Shown: positions 8,845 to 18,405, counted from the first letter of the stretch. The stretch: 64,000 nucleotides of DNA from Mycolicibacterium goodii (GCF_001187505.1 NZ_CP012150.1:3224001-3288000), one strand, 5' to 3'. The notes: a model not told the origin generated them from the letters alone. Program-made: numbers and translations.

Positions 8845-11800
8845 CGGGCCGGGGTTGCGCACCGGCTGGAAAGTGCCAGGAACGCACCGAGTTCCACCAC
8901 GCCAGCCGGTGTCGACGGCAGATACTCGGTGAGTGCGGCCGACCGCACGATCACCGCCGCGTACTTGGCGCGGCTCACCGCGACGTTGAGGCGATTGCGG
9001 TTGAGCAGGAACGAGATTCCGCGTGGCACATCGTCGACCGAGGACGCCACCATCGAGATGAACACCACGGGCGCCTGCTGACCCTGGAACTTGTCGACCG
9101 TACCGACCCGCACATCGGTGAGACCGGCGGCGTCGAGGTGGCGGCGCATCGTCACCACCTGCGCGTTGTACGGCGTCACCACCATCAGGTGCTCCTGACC
9201 CAGTGGCACGGTGCCGTGCTCGTCGGTCCAGGCCTTTCCCAGCAGACGCCGGATCTCGGCGACGATCACCTCGGCCTCCTCGGGGCTGTCGGTGGCGTTG
9301 CCGTCGTGGTCGACCAGCAGTACGTGCACCCCGGGTTCCTGGCCGTCGAGGCGCCGCGCCGCGGTGACGTCCTCGACCGAGCGCAACCGGTTGTCATAGG
9401 ACAGTCGCGACACCGCCGAGCACACCGCGGGATGCATGCGGTACGAGCAGTCCAGGAAGTACCCGAGTTCGGCAGGCAGCGTGTGGCGCCCGTCCACCAG
9501 CCACCCCAACGCCGAGGTGTCGACGGGTTCGGGATGGGTGCCCTGACTGACCTGGGGGAGTTGCTGCGGGTCGCCGAGCAGCAGCAGGTTGCGCGCGGCG
9601 GGTGCGACCGCGATGGTGTTGGCCAGGCTGTACTGACCGGCCTCCTCGACCACCAGCAGATCCAGGCTGCCGGGCGGGATCCGCGCCGGGTTCGCGAAAT
9701 CCCATGCCGTACCGCCGATCACGCATCCGACACCGGCATGCTCGGCGAGGAAGTCCGGATACTCCTTCTCGCTCAGTTCGGTCCAGCGCGCGTTGTCGCC
9801 GTGGGGTTTCTTGGCCACCGCGTCGGCGGGCACGCCCGCCGCGACGACGTCGCGAAACAGGTTTTCGACCACCGCATGTGCCTGTGCGACCACGCCGACG
9901 CGCCAGTGGTGGTCGTTGACCAGCCGCGCGATCACGGCGGCCGAGGTGAAGGTCTTGCCGGTGCCTGGCGGTCCGTGCACCGCCAGGCACGAGGCGTCGA
10001 GGTCGAGCAGTGCCGCGGTGATCAGTTCGTGCTTCGGCGCCTCGCCCTGCGGGAGCGGCCCACCGCTGCGGGTGCGCGGCGGCCTGCGCAGCAGGATGTC
10101 GACGACGGCGTTGTCGGGCAGCCGCGGCAGTCCCCCGGCGATCTGGGCGGCCGTGGTCTCGATCGAGTTCTGCAGTGCGGTGGTGGGGATGGGCGGTCCC
10201 GGCGTCAGCGCGAACGGCAATTGGTCGAACGTGCCGCCCTGCCTGGGTTCCCGCTCGCACACCAGCACCTCGGTGGGAGCGGACGGATCATCGGTCTGCA
10301 GCACCTGCACCGATCCGAACGCGCGTCGCTCCGGATCGTCGCTCAGCCCGGGTGGGGTGGGCGGTTCGTAGAGCGCGTACATGTCGTGGCCGAGTTCGCC
10401 TGCGGCCATCGCGCCGGTCAGGCGTACCCGCCGCTGAGGTTTGCGGGCCCGTGGCGGGGTGTGCCAGTCGGCCTCGACGCGGGCGGTGTCGACGACGAAA
10501 ACACCTGCGCCGTCGGACCATTCCTCGACCGGATGGTTGAGCCGGTCGAAGTGGCTCCACCAGAACGGCTTGTTCTCGCGGCGGTGGTAACCCCGCGCGG
10601 CCGCGATCATCGCGATGGCCTGCCGTTGCGGCGTGCGCTCGTCCTCGCCGACGAACCGGCGCAGGGTGCGCGCGATCTGATCCTCGGGTTCGGGCGTGGT
10701 GTCGCGGTTGACCGGTTGCGCGCCCAGCGGCGGCACACTGCACTCGATCGCCCGGTTGATCAGCCAGTCCCGCAGCTTGCGCGTCGACACGCAGTCGTAG
10801 AGGTTGTAGTCCTCGATCTGCTTGAGCACCAACGCGGCCTCGTCGTCGCGGCCCTCGGCGCGCAGCGTGCAGTAGAGCCCGTACTGCGTGATGGAATCGG
10901 TCGCGGTCGTCACGTCACCGTCGCGCAACTGCGAGCCCATGTACAGCGGCTCAAGCGATTTCAGGCTGTAGTTCTCGGTTCCCACGCGAATGCTCTTGCG
11001 CACCAACGGGTACAGGTCGACCAGGACGCCCTCGCGCAGCAGTTCGTCGACCTCGTCCTCACCTTCGCCGTAGCGCCCGGCCAGGCGCAGCAGCGCGGTC
11101 TTCTCGTAGGCCGCGTAGTGGTAGACGTGCATGTGCGGATACCGCTTGCGGCGCTTGCGCACCATCGCGAGGAAGTCGCGCAGCGCCTGCCGTTCCTCGG
11201 GGCGGTTGTGCGCCCACAGCGGGTGGAAGTCGTCGTCGGGCCGCGGCGCGGTGCCGAGCACGCCGAACATGTATTCCAGGCCCCAGTGCACGCCGTCGTC
11301 GGTCCACAGCGGGTCGCCCTCGAAGTCGAAGAACAGATCGCCCCGGTCGGGGTTGGGCAGTGACATCAGTGGCTGCGGGTCGACCACTTCGTAGGGCGGC
11401 TTCTTGCCGTCGCGCGGGGCGCGCTGCAACCGGGCCTGCGCGGTCAGCCCCTGCGCGATGCGCGGGTGCAGGCCCTCGATCGGCCGATCGTCGCGACGGG
11501 CGGCGAGGTCGGCGACTGTGGTGATGCCCGCGTCGATCAACCGGGCGCGCTGGCTGGTGCGCATACCCGCCACGAGCAGCAGATCGTCGTGGGCGCGCAC
11601 CTGCACCTCGCATTCGGGGCAGCGGAAACACGCGCGGATTCCGGTGTCCTCCCAGCTGACCGGTTTCCCGGAGGCCAAGTGCTCGGCGAGCAGCTGCTCC
11701 AGCGCCGCGCGGCGCGGCCGGTACACGGGCAGCAGTTCGTCGACCGGGTAGCTGGCGACGGCGCCGTCGCCGAGGACCAGCTCGACCTCACCGGCGACGG

Positions 11801-12284
11801 GTACCCCCGCTGCGGTCAGCGTCTCGCTGTAGGCCGCGAGCTGCAGCAGCGCCTCGACCTTGACCGACCTGGCCAGTTTGGTGTCACGCAGCCGGTACTG
11901 CCCGTCGGCCAGGATCAGGAAGTCCGCGAACCCCGCGAATCGGCCGTCGAACATCGCGGCCTGATAGATGACCGGCGCCCGCTGCTCGACCGCGGCCAGC
12001 GTCGCGGCGGCCGCCGCGGTGAGTCCGGGCACGGTGTAGCGCGGGCGGCCGATGATGGTGACCTCGCCTGCGTCGCGCAGCTCGTCGAGATGACGTTGTT
12101 CGTGTTCACCGCCGAGTTGCGCGGTGCGCGCGAGCAGTTCGTCCTCCGACGACACCGCGGGCCCGCGCCCCAGCTGGGCGTCGAACGCCCGCAACAGCGC
12201 GTACTCACAGCGCGCGGCCGCCGCGAGGTCCGACGCGCTGTAGATCACCCGCGGTCGGTTACCGCCGTCCTCGGTGACGAACAC
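8841..12284 (-). CDS. TM0106-family RecB-like nuclease fused to a superfamily 1 helicase (Rv1251c-like)
   Basis: Large 1147-residue protein, presumably acting on nucleic acids in the cytoplasm. The N-terminal 200 or so residues hold a RecB-like nuclease region ([20 protein letters not shown]...[20 protein letters not shown], with the D and K expected of the PD-(D/E)XK fold) and a Cys pair cluster [10 protein letters not shown]. The middle has an RNase-H-like exonuclease signature ([11 protein letters not shown]), and the C-terminal third is a helicase: Walker [16 protein letters not shown], Walker [12 protein letters not shown], then [15 protein letters not shown] and a late motif [13 protein letters not shown]. 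Order and length match Rv1251c, which lacks an assigned role. The start codon on the minus strand at 12284 is followed by [19 protein letters not shown]. The gene shares its stop with the upstream pump in a 4-base convergent overlap. Confidence 0.88.
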   Translation of the reverse strand: MFVTEDGGNRPRVIYSASDLAAAARCEYALLRAFDAQLGRGPAVSSEDELLARTAQLGGEHEQRHLDELRDAGEVTIIGRPRYTVPGLTAAAAATLAAVEQRAPVIYQAAMFDGRFAGFADFLILADGQYRLRDTKLARSVKVEALLQLAAYSETLTAAGVPVAGEVELVLGDGAVASYPVDELLPVYRPRRAALEQLLAEHLASGKPVSWEDTGIRACFRCPECEVQVRAHDDLLLVAGMRTSQRARLIDAGITTVADLAARRDDRPIEGLHPRIAQGLTAQARLQRAPRDGKKPPYEVVDPQPLMSLPNPDRGDLFFDFEGDPLWTDDGVHWGLEYMFGVLGTAPRPDDDFHPLWAHNRPEERQALRDFLAMVRKRRKRYPHMHVYHYAAYEKTALLRLAGRYGEGEDEVDELLREGVLVDLYPLVRKSIRVGTENYSLKSLEPLYMGSQLRDGDVTTATDSITQYGLYCTLRAEGRDDEAALVLKQIEDYNLYDCVSTRKLRDWLINRAIECSVPPLGAQPVNRDTTPEPEDQIARTLRRFVGEDERTPQRQAIAMIAAARGYHRRENKPFWWSHFDRLNHPVEEWSDGAGVFVVDTARVEADWHTPPRARKPQRRVRLTGAMAAGELGHDMYALYEPPTPPGLSDDPERRAFGSVQVLQTDDPSAPTEVLVCEREPRQGGTFDQLPFALTPGPPIPTTALQNSIETTAAQIAGGLPRLPDNAVVDILLRRPPRTRSGGPLPQGEAPKHELITAALLDLDASCLAVHGPPGTGKTFTSAAVIARLVNDHHWRVGVVAQAHAVVENLFRDVVAAGVPADAVAKKPHGDNARWTELSEKEYPDFLAEHAGVGCVIGGTAWDFANPARIPPGSLDLLVVEEAGQYSLANTIAVAPAARNLLLLGDPQQLPQVSQGTHPEPVDTSALGWLVDGRHTLPAELGYFLDCSYRMHPAVCSAVSRLSYDNRLRSVEDVTAARRLDGQEPGVHVLLVDHDGNATDSPEEAEVIVAEIRRLLGKAWTDEHGTVPLGQEHLMVVTPYNAQVVTMRRHLDAAGLTDVRVGTVDKFQGQQAPVVFISMVASSVDDVPRGISFLLNRNRLNVAVSRAKYAAVIVRSAALTEYLPSTPAGVVELGAFLALSSRCATPAR

Positions 12285-12314
12285 GGTGCCAGCGTAGGGG
12301 AGCGGACCGACAGC

Positions 12315-12860
12315 TCAACCCACGTTGCCCATCAGCTCGACACCGCTGCCGTTCCACCGGAACCGCACGGTGCTGGGCAGCCCGTGGAATCCGCCCGAGT
12401 ACTGCAGGGCCACGGTGTCCCCGGTGCTCTGCGTCTTGTCGATGCCGTTGAACCCGTAGGTGTCGGGCACCCCGGTCGGGATGAACTTGCCGAGGTGGAA
12501 CAGCACGGCCCTGGTGTTGGGGTTTTCGGCATTGGTGTTGGCTCGCACGATCACCGCCGACAGTTGCGCGCACTCGTTGTAGTTCCCGGCGATCGGCTCG
12601 GGGCTCCACGCCTGGTCGCTGCGCGGGTCACGGGGCAGTTCGGACACCGCGCGGGCGATCTCGGGTGCGGCCAGGTTCACTGCGCACGGATCCGGTTCGG
12701 CCGAGGTGGGGGACGGAGCGGCGACTGTCGTTTCCGGCGCCGATGCCGATGTCGCGGGCGGGTTCGCGGTGGGGCCCGGCGTCTTGGAGACCGTCGAATC
12801 GCCGCCACCGCAGCCGGCCAGCGCGAGTGTGGCGAGCACGACTCCGGCGACCTTTTTCAC
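12315..12860 (-). CDS. lprE: Lipoprotein LprE
   Basis: Exported lipoprotein of the LppP/LprE family, about 181 residues. The signal peptide VKKVAGVVLATLALAGC ends in a lipobox (LAGC) that would be cut and lipidated at the Cys near residue 17. A low-complexity Thr/Pro/Ala linker then leads to the folded domain with the family Cys residues (DPCAVNL, NECAQL). Start is GTG 12860, which gives a normal-length signal peptide; the frame stays open further upstream but would spoil it. A perfect palindrome GTTGCGCAAC lies just before the start (12862-12871). It is transcribed away from deaD as in M. tuberculosis (Rv1252c/Rv1253). The molecular function is unknown. Confidence 0.85.
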   Translation of the reverse strand: MKKVAGVVLATLALAGCGGGDSTVSKTPGPTANPPATSASAPETTVAAPSPTSAEPDPCAVNLAAPEIARAVSELPRDPRSDQAWSPEPIAGNYNECAQLSAVIVRANTNAENPNTRAVLFHLGKFIPTGVPDTYGFNGIDKTQSTGDTVALQYSGGFHGLPSTVRFRWNGSGVELMGNVG

Positions 12861-12934
12861 AGTTGCGCAACCTACCTCGCGCGCCGCCGGGCCTCGGTCA
12901 GGCGCGCGGCGGCGGGGAAACACTATATTGCCAC

Positions 12935-12940
12935 TAGACT
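12935..12940 (+). promoter_or_regulatory. Candidate -10 element of deaD
   Basis: TAGACT fits the mycobacterial TANNNT consensus and ends nine bases before the ATG, with no ribosome binding site between. This suggests a leaderless or near-leaderless transcript. A second TATATT at 12924-12929 could also serve. Confidence 0.45.
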
Positions 12941-12949
12941 GCGTAGTCG

Positions 12950-14674
12950 ATGACCTCGCAAGAACCGGATCCGAGTCCGGTGACCAACTCGGACCCGGCC
13001 CCTACTGAACCGACCTTTGCCGACCTGCAGATTCACCCCGCCGTGCTGCAGGCGGTCACCGACGTCGGCTACGAATCGCCCTCTCCGATCCAGGCCGCGA
13101 CCATCCCGGCGATGCTGGCCGGCTCCGACGTCGTGGGCCTGGCCCAGACCGGCACCGGCAAGACCGCGGCGTTCGCGATCCCGATCCTGTCCAAGATCGA
13201 CACCTCCCGCAGGGACACCCAGGCGCTCGTGCTGGCCCCGACCCGTGAGCTCGCGCTGCAGGTCGCCGAGGCCTTCGGCCGCTACGGCGCGCACCTGCCC
13301 CAGGTCAACGTGCTGCCGATCTACGGCGGATCGTCCTACACCGTGCAGTTGTCCGGCCTGCGCCGCGGTGCGCAGGTGGTGGTCGGCACCCCGGGCCGCG
13401 TGATCGACCACCTCGAGCGCGGCACGCTGGACCTGTCGAAGCTGGACTACCTGGTGCTCGACGAGGCCGACGAGATGCTCACCATGGGCTTCGCCGAGGA
13501 GGTGGAGCGGATCCTCGCCGACACCCCCGAGTACAAGCAGGTCGCGCTGTTCTCGGCGACCATGCCGTCGGCGATCCGCAAGATCACCACCAAGTACCTG
13601 CACGACCCGGTCGAGGTCACGGTCAAGGCGAAAACCGCAACGGCCGAGAACATTTCGCAACGGTTCATCCAGGTGGCAGGCCCGCGCAAGATGGACGCGC
13701 TGACCCGGATCCTGGAGGTCGAGGAGGGCGACGCGATGATCGTGTTCGTCCGCACCAAGCAGGCCACCGAGGAGGTCGCCGACCGGCTCAAGGCCCGCGG
13801 GTTCGCCGCGGCGGCCATCAACGGCGACATCAACCAGGCCCAGCGCGAACGCACCATCGCCGCGCTCAAGGACGGCGCGATCGACATCCTCATCGCGACC
13901 GACGTGGCCGCGCGTGGTCTGGACGTCGAGCGGATCTCGCACGTCATCAACTACGACATCCCGCACGACACCGAGTCCTATGTGCACCGGATCGGCCGCA
14001 CCGGCCGGGCCGGCCGCTCGGGTCACGCGGTGCTGTTCGTGACGCCGCGTGAGCGGCACCTGCTCAAGTCGATCGAGAAGGCCACCCGCTCCAAGCTCGT
14101 CGAGGCCGAACTGCCCAGCGTCGAGGACGTCAACGCGCAGCGCGTCGCGAAGTTCCGCGACTCGATCGGCGATTCGCTCAACGCACCGGGCATCGATCTG
14201 TTCCGTCGTCTCATCGAGGACTACGAGCGCGAATCCAATGTGCCGCTGGCCGACATCGCGGCCGCGCTCGCGGTGCAGACGCGCAACGGCGAAGAGTTCC
14301 TCATGACCGAACCGCCGCCGGACAAGCGGCGCGACCGGGACCGCGACCGCGACGAGCGCGGCCCGCGCAAGGAGCGTCCGCCGCGCGAGGGTCTGGCGAC
14401 CTACCGCATCGACGTGGGCAAACGCCACAAGGTCGGTCCGGGGCACATCGTGGGCGCCATCGCCAACGAGGGCGGGTTGCACCGCAACGAGTTCGGCCAC
14501 ATCACCATCCGGCTCGACTATTCGCTGGTGGAGTTGCCCGAGAAGCTTCCGAAGAAGACGCTCAAAGCGCTTGAGAACACCCGCATCTCCGGGGTGTTGA
14601 TCAATTTGCAGCCCGACCGGGGACCGCGACGGGAAGGATCGGGCAAGTACAAGTCCAACCGGAAGGTGAAGTGA
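12950..14674 (+). CDS. deaD: DEAD-box ATP-dependent RNA helicase (CsdA/DeaD type)
   Basis: RNA helicase that remodels rRNA and mRNA structure, typically in ribosome assembly and cold response. All motifs are present: Q motif near residues 43-48, Walker A AQTGTGKT (65-72), PTRELALQ (98-104), GTPGR (146-150), DEAD (171-174), SAT (202-204), TDVAARGLD (317-325) and HRIGRTGR (346-353). A basic/acidic linker (DKRRDRDRDRDERG) leads to a DbpA-type RNA-binding domain (VGPGHIVGAIANEGGL) near the C-terminus. It is the ortholog of Rv1253. The ATG at 12950 has no ribosome binding site. The stop overlaps the start of the acyltransferase (GTGA), implying co-translation of the two. Confidence 0.95.
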   Translation: MTSQEPDPSPVTNSDPAPTEPTFADLQIHPAVLQAVTDVGYESPSPIQAATIPAMLAGSDVVGLAQTGTGKTAAFAIPILSKIDTSRRDTQALVLAPTRELALQVAEAFGRYGAHLPQVNVLPIYGGSSYTVQLSGLRRGAQVVVGTPGRVIDHLERGTLDLSKLDYLVLDEADEMLTMGFAEEVERILADTPEYKQVALFSATMPSAIRKITTKYLHDPVEVTVKAKTATAENISQRFIQVAGPRKMDALTRILEVEEGDAMIVFVRTKQATEEVADRLKARGFAAAAINGDINQAQRERTIAALKDGAIDILIATDVAARGLDVERISHVINYDIPHDTESYVHRIGRTGRAGRSGHAVLFVTPRERHLLKSIEKATRSKLVEAELPSVEDVNAQRVAKFRDSIGDSLNAPGIDLFRRLIEDYERESNVPLADIAAALAVQTRNGEEFLMTEPPPDKRRDRDRDRDERGPRKERPPREGLATYRIDVGKRHKVGPGHIVGAIANEGGLHRNEFGHITIRLDYSLVELPEKLPKKTLKALENTRISGVLINLQPDRGPRREGSGKYKSNRKVK

Positions 14675-15819
14675 CGCTTTCGGGCAGTGTTCAGGACCCC
14701 GCACAGGGCGGGCTGGAGTCGGTTGCCGCTCCGGAGCGCGTGAGTTCCCTCACCGGGATCCGCGCGCTCGCCGCGCTGCTGGTGGTGCTGACCCACGCGG
14801 CCTACACCACGGGCAAGTACCCGCAGGGGTACATCGGCCTGGTGTGGTCGCGCGCCGAGATCGGGGTGCCGATCTTCTTCGTGCTCAGTGGATTCCTGCT
14901 GTTCCGGCCGTGGGTGAAGGCCGCGGCGACCGGCGCGCCCGCGCCGTCGGTGCGCCGTTACGCGTGGCACCGGGTGCGACGCATCATGCCCGCGTATGTC
15001 GTCACGGTGCTGATCGCCTACCTCGTCTACCACTTCCGCACGGCGGGCCCCAATCCCGGACACACCTGGGAGGGGTTGTTCCGCAACCTCACCCTGACGC
15101 AGATATACACCGACAACTACCTGTTCTCGTTCCTGCACCAGGGCTTGACGCAGATGTGGAGCCTGGCCGTGGAGGCCGCGTTCTATGTGGTGCTGCCGCT
15201 GCTGGCGTATGTGCTGCTGGTGTTGTTGTGCCGTCGCCGCTGGCGTCCTGGGCTGTTGCTGGCCGGGCTGGTGGTCGCCGCCGCGGTGTCGCCGGTGTGG
15301 CTGGTGATCGTGCACCACCACGGCGCCGGTCTGCCCGACGGCGCGCGGCTGTGGTTGCCGACGTATCTGGCGTGGTTCGTGGCGGGCATGGTGCTCGCGG
15401 TGCTGGGCCAGTTGCGGGTGCGTGGTTACGCGATGGTGTGTGTGCCGCTGGCGCTGGTGTGTTATTTCATCGCCTCGACCCCGATCGCCGGTGAGCCCAC
15501 GACATCACCGGCCAAGCTCGGTGAGGCACTGGCGAAGACGGCGTTCTACGCGGTGATCGCGGCGCTGCTGGTGGCCCCGCCCGCGCTGGGGGACCGGGGT
15601 TGGTACACGCGGTTGTTGGCGAGCCGGCCGATGGTGTTCCTCGGCGAGATCAGCTACGAGATCTTCCTGATCCACCTGATCATCATGGAGCTGGTGATGG
15701 TCGAGATCATCCGGTCGCCGGTCTACACCGGTTCGATGGTCACCCTGTTCGTCCTCACGATGGTGTTCACCATCCCGGCCTCGTGGCTGCTGCACCGCTT
15801 CACCCGCGTCCGCTCCTGA
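14671..15819 (+). CDS. Membrane acyltransferase (acyltransferase 3 family, Rv1254-like)
   Basis: Integral membrane O-acyltransferase, probably modifying a glycan, lipid or antibiotic; 382 residues with about ten hydrophobic segments. The opening LTGIRALAALLVVLTHAAY carries the family's RxxA and helix-1 His, and GVPIFFVLSGFLLFRPW is the second signature. LTQMWSLAVEAAFYVVLPLL matches the usual central motif with its Trp-Ser-Leu and Glu. Starts at GTG 14671, overlapping the deaD stop by 4 bases. The same helicase-acyltransferase order exists in M. tuberculosis (Rv1253-Rv1254). The acceptor substrate is unknown. Confidence 0.88.
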   Translation: MTLSGSVQDPAQGGLESVAAPERVSSLTGIRALAALLVVLTHAAYTTGKYPQGYIGLVWSRAEIGVPIFFVLSGFLLFRPWVKAAATGAPAPSVRRYAWHRVRRIMPAYVVTVLIAYLVYHFRTAGPNPGHTWEGLFRNLTLTQIYTDNYLFSFLHQGLTQMWSLAVEAAFYVVLPLLAYVLLVLLCRRRWRPGLLLAGLVVAAAVSPVWLVIVHHHGAGLPDGARLWLPTYLAWFVAGMVLAVLGQLRVRGYAMVCVPLALVCYFIASTPIAGEPTTSPAKLGEALAKTAFYAVIAALLVAPPALGDRGWYTRLLASRPMVFLGEISYEIFLIHLIIMELVMVEIIRSPVYTGSMVTLFVLTMVFTIPASWLLHRFTRVRS

Positions 15820-15826
15820 TCCAGAC

Positions 15827-15865
15827 CTACTTGTATGATGTGTTAGAAAGTCATCAGACAAGTAG
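15827..15865 (+). promoter_or_regulatory. Inverted repeat with embedded -10, upstream of the hydroxy-acid oxidase
   Basis: Two 14-base arms (15827-15840 and 15852-15865) match at 13 of 14 positions around an 11-base spacer; the half-site reads CTACTTGTnTGATG. TATGAT (15834-15839) inside the left arm fits a TANNNT -10, so a protein bound here would block initiation. The arrangement resembles operators of metabolite-sensing repressors; the regulator is not identified and no obvious one is adjacent. Confidence 0.55.
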
Positions 15866-15878
15866 AAAGGGGCCAGCC

Positions 15879-17120
15879 CTGTCGCCCCCGCCGCATCCAC
15901 GGGTTCGTCGTCAAGTGCCCCGGTGGCGCGACCTGGAGCCCTTCCTCAAGACCCGGCCACTGCCCCTTGCTGCCGTCGAGCGCCGACTGGCCCGCTGCCT
16001 GTGCGTCGACGATTTCGAACGGCTGGCCAGGCGGCGCGTTCCGCCGGCGGTGTGGGACTACGTGTACGGCGGCTCCGACGGGGAGATCGCCATGGCCCGC
16101 AATCGCGAGGCCTTCGGGCGGGTGGAGTTCCGGCCCACCCTGTTCGACGCGGTGGCCGAGCCCGATGTGTCGACGACGATCCTCGGGCGCCGCGCGGCGG
16201 CGCCGATCATCTTGGCGCCCACCGGCTACACCCGGCTGAGCGAGCACAGCGGGGAGCGGGCCGTGGCTGCGGCGGCAGCGGCCGCGGGGGTGCCCTACAC
16301 GCTTTCGACGTATGCCACGACCTCGATCACCGATGCCGCGGCCGCCGCGCCGGGCGGTCGGAACTGGTTCCAGGTCTATCTGATGAAGGACCGGTCGGTC
16401 AGCGAGGCCCACATCGCCGAGGCGGCCACGCAGGGCTATGAGGCCCTGATGCTGACGGTGGACACGTCGATCTCGGGCTACAAGCGGATGGACAAGCGCA
16501 ACGGCTTCGCGATCCCCCCGCAGCTCACCGCCAGGACCATGGCCGGGATGGCGCGGCACCCGGGCTGGGTGGCCAACATCCTGAGCACCGAGCCGCTGCG
16601 CTTCGCCACCTTCCCGGACGGATCCGAGTACGCCCGGTGGGGGATGTCGAATGAGCTGCGCGAGCAGGCGATCCGACCCGCCGACATCAGCTGGCTCAAG
16701 GAACGCTGGACGGGTCCGGTGATCGTCAAGGGTCTGCTGTCGGTGGCCGACGCGGTCGCGGCCGTCGAGGCGGGTGCGGACGCCGTGGTGCTCTCCAACC
16801 ACGGCGGCCGCCAACTCGACCGGGCGCCGGTGCCCCTGGAACTGCTCGGCCCGGTGGTCGACGCGGTCGGTGGGCGGGCCGAGGTCTACCTCGACTCGGG
16901 GATCCGCTCCGGCGGCGATGTCGCGGCCGCGCTCGCGTTCGGCGCACAGGCGGTGATGATCGGCCGGGCCTATCTGTACGGCCTGATGGTCGGCGGGCAG
17001 CGGGGGGTGGCGGCCGTGCTGGGCCTGCTGGCTGACGAGCTGAGCCGCGCCATGAGCCTGATCGGTGTCGGGGCGGTGACCGATCTGCGGCGCGACCACG
17101 TGCGCCTGCGAGAGAGGTAA
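15879..17120 (+). CDS. FMN-dependent alpha-hydroxy-acid oxidase/dehydrogenase (LldD/MftD family)
   Basis: TIM-barrel flavoprotein that oxidises an L-2-hydroxy acid such as lactate. Family marks in order: YVYGGSDGE with the substrate-region Tyr, APTGYTRL, STYATTSITD, NWFQVYLMKDR, the catalytic-lysine strand (PVIVKGLLSVADA), and VLSNHGGRQLDRAP with the catalytic His and substrate Arg. LDSGIRSGGDVAAALAFGA binds the FMN phosphate. The N-terminal pattern VRRQVPRWRDLEPFL aligns with the start of MftD (Rv0694), but no mycofactocin genes are nearby. The start is unusual: AAAGGGG at 15867-15873 points to CTG 15879, whereas GTG 15915 has no ribosome binding site and GTG 15840 lies inside the inverted repeat. 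This gene and the next are inserted between the Rv1254 and Rv1255c equivalents. Confidence 0.85.
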   Translation: MSPPPHPRVRRQVPRWRDLEPFLKTRPLPLAAVERRLARCLCVDDFERLARRRVPPAVWDYVYGGSDGEIAMARNREAFGRVEFRPTLFDAVAEPDVSTTILGRRAAAPIILAPTGYTRLSEHSGERAVAAAAAAAGVPYTLSTYATTSITDAAAAAPGGRNWFQVYLMKDRSVSEAHIAEAATQGYEALMLTVDTSISGYKRMDKRNGFAIPPQLTARTMAGMARHPGWVANILSTEPLRFATFPDGSEYARWGMSNELREQAIRPADISWLKERWTGPVIVKGLLSVADAVAAVEAGADAVVLSNHGGRQLDRAPVPLELLGPVVDAVGGRAEVYLDSGIRSGGDVAAALAFGAQAVMIGRAYLYGLMVGGQRGVAAVLGLLADELSRAMSLIGVGAVTDLRRDHVRLRER

Positions 17121-17131
17121 GGCTATCCTTA
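17113..17131 (+). promoter_or_regulatory. IdeR-like iron box before the SIP gene
   Basis: AGGTAAGGCTATCCTTA matches the core of the IdeR consensus (AGGTTAGGCTAACCTAA) at 14 of 17 positions, and 14 of 19 over the full 19-base box. It overlaps the stop of the upstream oxidase and lies 27 bases before the siderophore-interacting protein gene, the expected place for iron repression. Confidence 0.55.
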
Positions 17132-17158
17132 TGTGAGAACCTCTCGAAGGGTGCGGAT

Positions 17159-17824
17159 ATGACCGACTACGAAATGACGGTGATCGGGCGGACCGAACTC
17201 ACGCCCCACTACCTGCGCCTGCACTTCTCGGCCCCCGCGTTGCTCGCCGCGCAGCGGCCGGAGCCGACGATGTGCGTGCGCGGCCGGTTCCCCGACGACG
17301 ACACGGCGCATCAGCGCGGCTATGCACTGGTCAACCCCGATGCCGAGGCGGGCACCGTCGACATCGACTTCGCGATGCACCGGGGCCGCGAGGGCGCGGC
17401 CACCCGGTGGGCCGCGGCCGCCAGGCCCGGTGACGTGCTGGAGGTGACGGTGTCCGGCGGCGGTTTCCGGCTGCCGCAGCCGCGTCCGGCCGGCTACCTG
17501 ATCGTCGGTGACACCGCGTCGTTGCCCGCCATCAACACGCTGCTCGACGCCATCGACGACCACACGCCCGCGCGGGTGTTCCTTGAGGCCCGGCACGCCG
17601 ACGACCACGACCTCCCCGTCGCCGGCGACGCCGACATCACCTGGGTGGATGGCGGCGACGAGGATCTGGTGCAGGCCGTGAAATCGGCGGCCTTCGACGC
17701 CGCCGACCACTTCGGTTGGGTCGCGTGCAACAACCGCACCACCCGCGCGGTGGCCCAGGTGTTGCGCGAGCAGTACGGCATCCCGCGCAAGGCCATGAAG
17801 GCCCAGGCCTACTGGGCGGCCTGA
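17159..17824 (+). CDS. Siderophore-interacting flavoprotein (SIP/ViuB family)
   Basis: Cytoplasmic FAD/NAD(P)H reductase-like protein of 221 residues; family members release iron from ferri-siderophores. The N-terminal half is a ferredoxin-reductase-type flavin barrel (LTPHYLRLHFSAP, RGYALVNPD in place of the usual RxYT/S), and the C-terminal half has the SIP nucleotide-binding fold (GYLIVGDTASLPAINTLLD) and a late acidic WVDGGDED. It ends in a typical AYWAA rather than the longer RGYWR tail, so it is a short variant. ATG 17159 is preceded by GAAGGG. The upstream IdeR-like box supports an iron role. The 3' end overlaps the convergent TetR gene by 16 bases. Confidence 0.82.
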   Translation: MTDYEMTVIGRTELTPHYLRLHFSAPALLAAQRPEPTMCVRGRFPDDDTAHQRGYALVNPDAEAGTVDIDFAMHRGREGAATRWAAAARPGDVLEVTVSGGGFRLPQPRPAGYLIVGDTASLPAINTLLDAIDDHTPARVFLEARHADDHDLPVAGDADITWVDGGDEDLVQAVKSAAFDAADHFGWVACNNRTTRAVAQVLREQYGIPRKAMKAQAYWAA

Positions 17825-18405
17825 ACACCCACCACGAGCGGCGCGACGAAATCGGCCAGCATCGCCCGCTCGTCGGCCTCGTCGACGCCGGGGAACACCA
17901 GCAGCGACACCATCACCCGCACCAGCCACCTGGCCCGGCGGCCCACGGCGGCGGCATCGTCTGCGGCGGCGTCGGTCGCCGCGCCGAGTGAGCGCACGAA
18001 ACCCTCGACGAGCGCGCGGATCACCTCGGAGTGCTCGGCCATCTCGCCGCCGATCGGGGGTTGGGCGGCGGAGAACCACGATGACAGCGCCGGGCTGGCC
18101 CGTACCGCCCGCAGCGCGGTGATGACACCTTCGATGAGCCGCTGCGCCGGATCACTCACCGCGGCGACCTGCGCGCTGACCTCATGGTGCAGCCGACGCG
18201 CCTCACGGTGCACATAGGCGGTGTAGAGGGCATCGCGGTTCTCGAAGTACCGGTACAGCGTGGCGCGGGAACAGCCTGCGGCGGCGGCGATCTCGTGCAT
18301 GCCGACGGTCGCGGCGTCCTTGCGTGCGAACAGCGCGTCGGCCGCGTCGAGGATCAGATCCGCGGCGACCTCACCGCGACGCGAGGCCAGCCAGTCGGCC
18401 ATCAC
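17809..18405 (-). CDS. TetR-family repressor (Rv1255c-like)
   Basis: One-component repressor of 198 residues. The N-terminal helix-turn-helix is clear: MHEIAAAAGCSRATLYRYF near residues 38-56, followed by ENRDALYTAYV. The C-terminal ligand domain is helical and unrecognised. The GTG start at 18405 overlaps the stop of the P450 gene (GTGA), so the two are co-translated; an ATG follows at 18402. The synteny cyp130-TetR is the same as Rv1256c-Rv1255c, which makes the P450 gene its likely target. A dyad directly before the P450 start (19619-19636) is the best operator candidate. Confidence 0.9.
   Translation of the reverse strand: MMADWLASRRGEVAADLILDAADALFARKDAATVGMHEIAAAAGCSRATLYRYFENRDALYTAYVHREARRLHHEVSAQVAAVSDPAQRLIEGVITALRAVRASPALSSWFSAAQPPIGGEMAEHSEVIRALVEGFVRSLGAATDAAADDAAAVGRRARWLVRVMVSLLVFPGVDEADERAMLADFVAPLVVGVQAAQ

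Noticed and set aside
8763..11363. Long plus-strand open frame opposite the nuclease-helicase
   Set aside because: Antisense shadow of a real gene; no recognisable domain and Arg/Gly-rich composition.
12923..14704. Long minus-strand open frame opposite deaD
   Set aside because: The DEAD-box helicase on the plus strand has every motif; the antisense product has none.
15879..17120. MftD of a mycofactocin cluster
   Set aside because: Sequence family fits, but no mftA, mftB, mftC, mftE or mftF genes are nearby.
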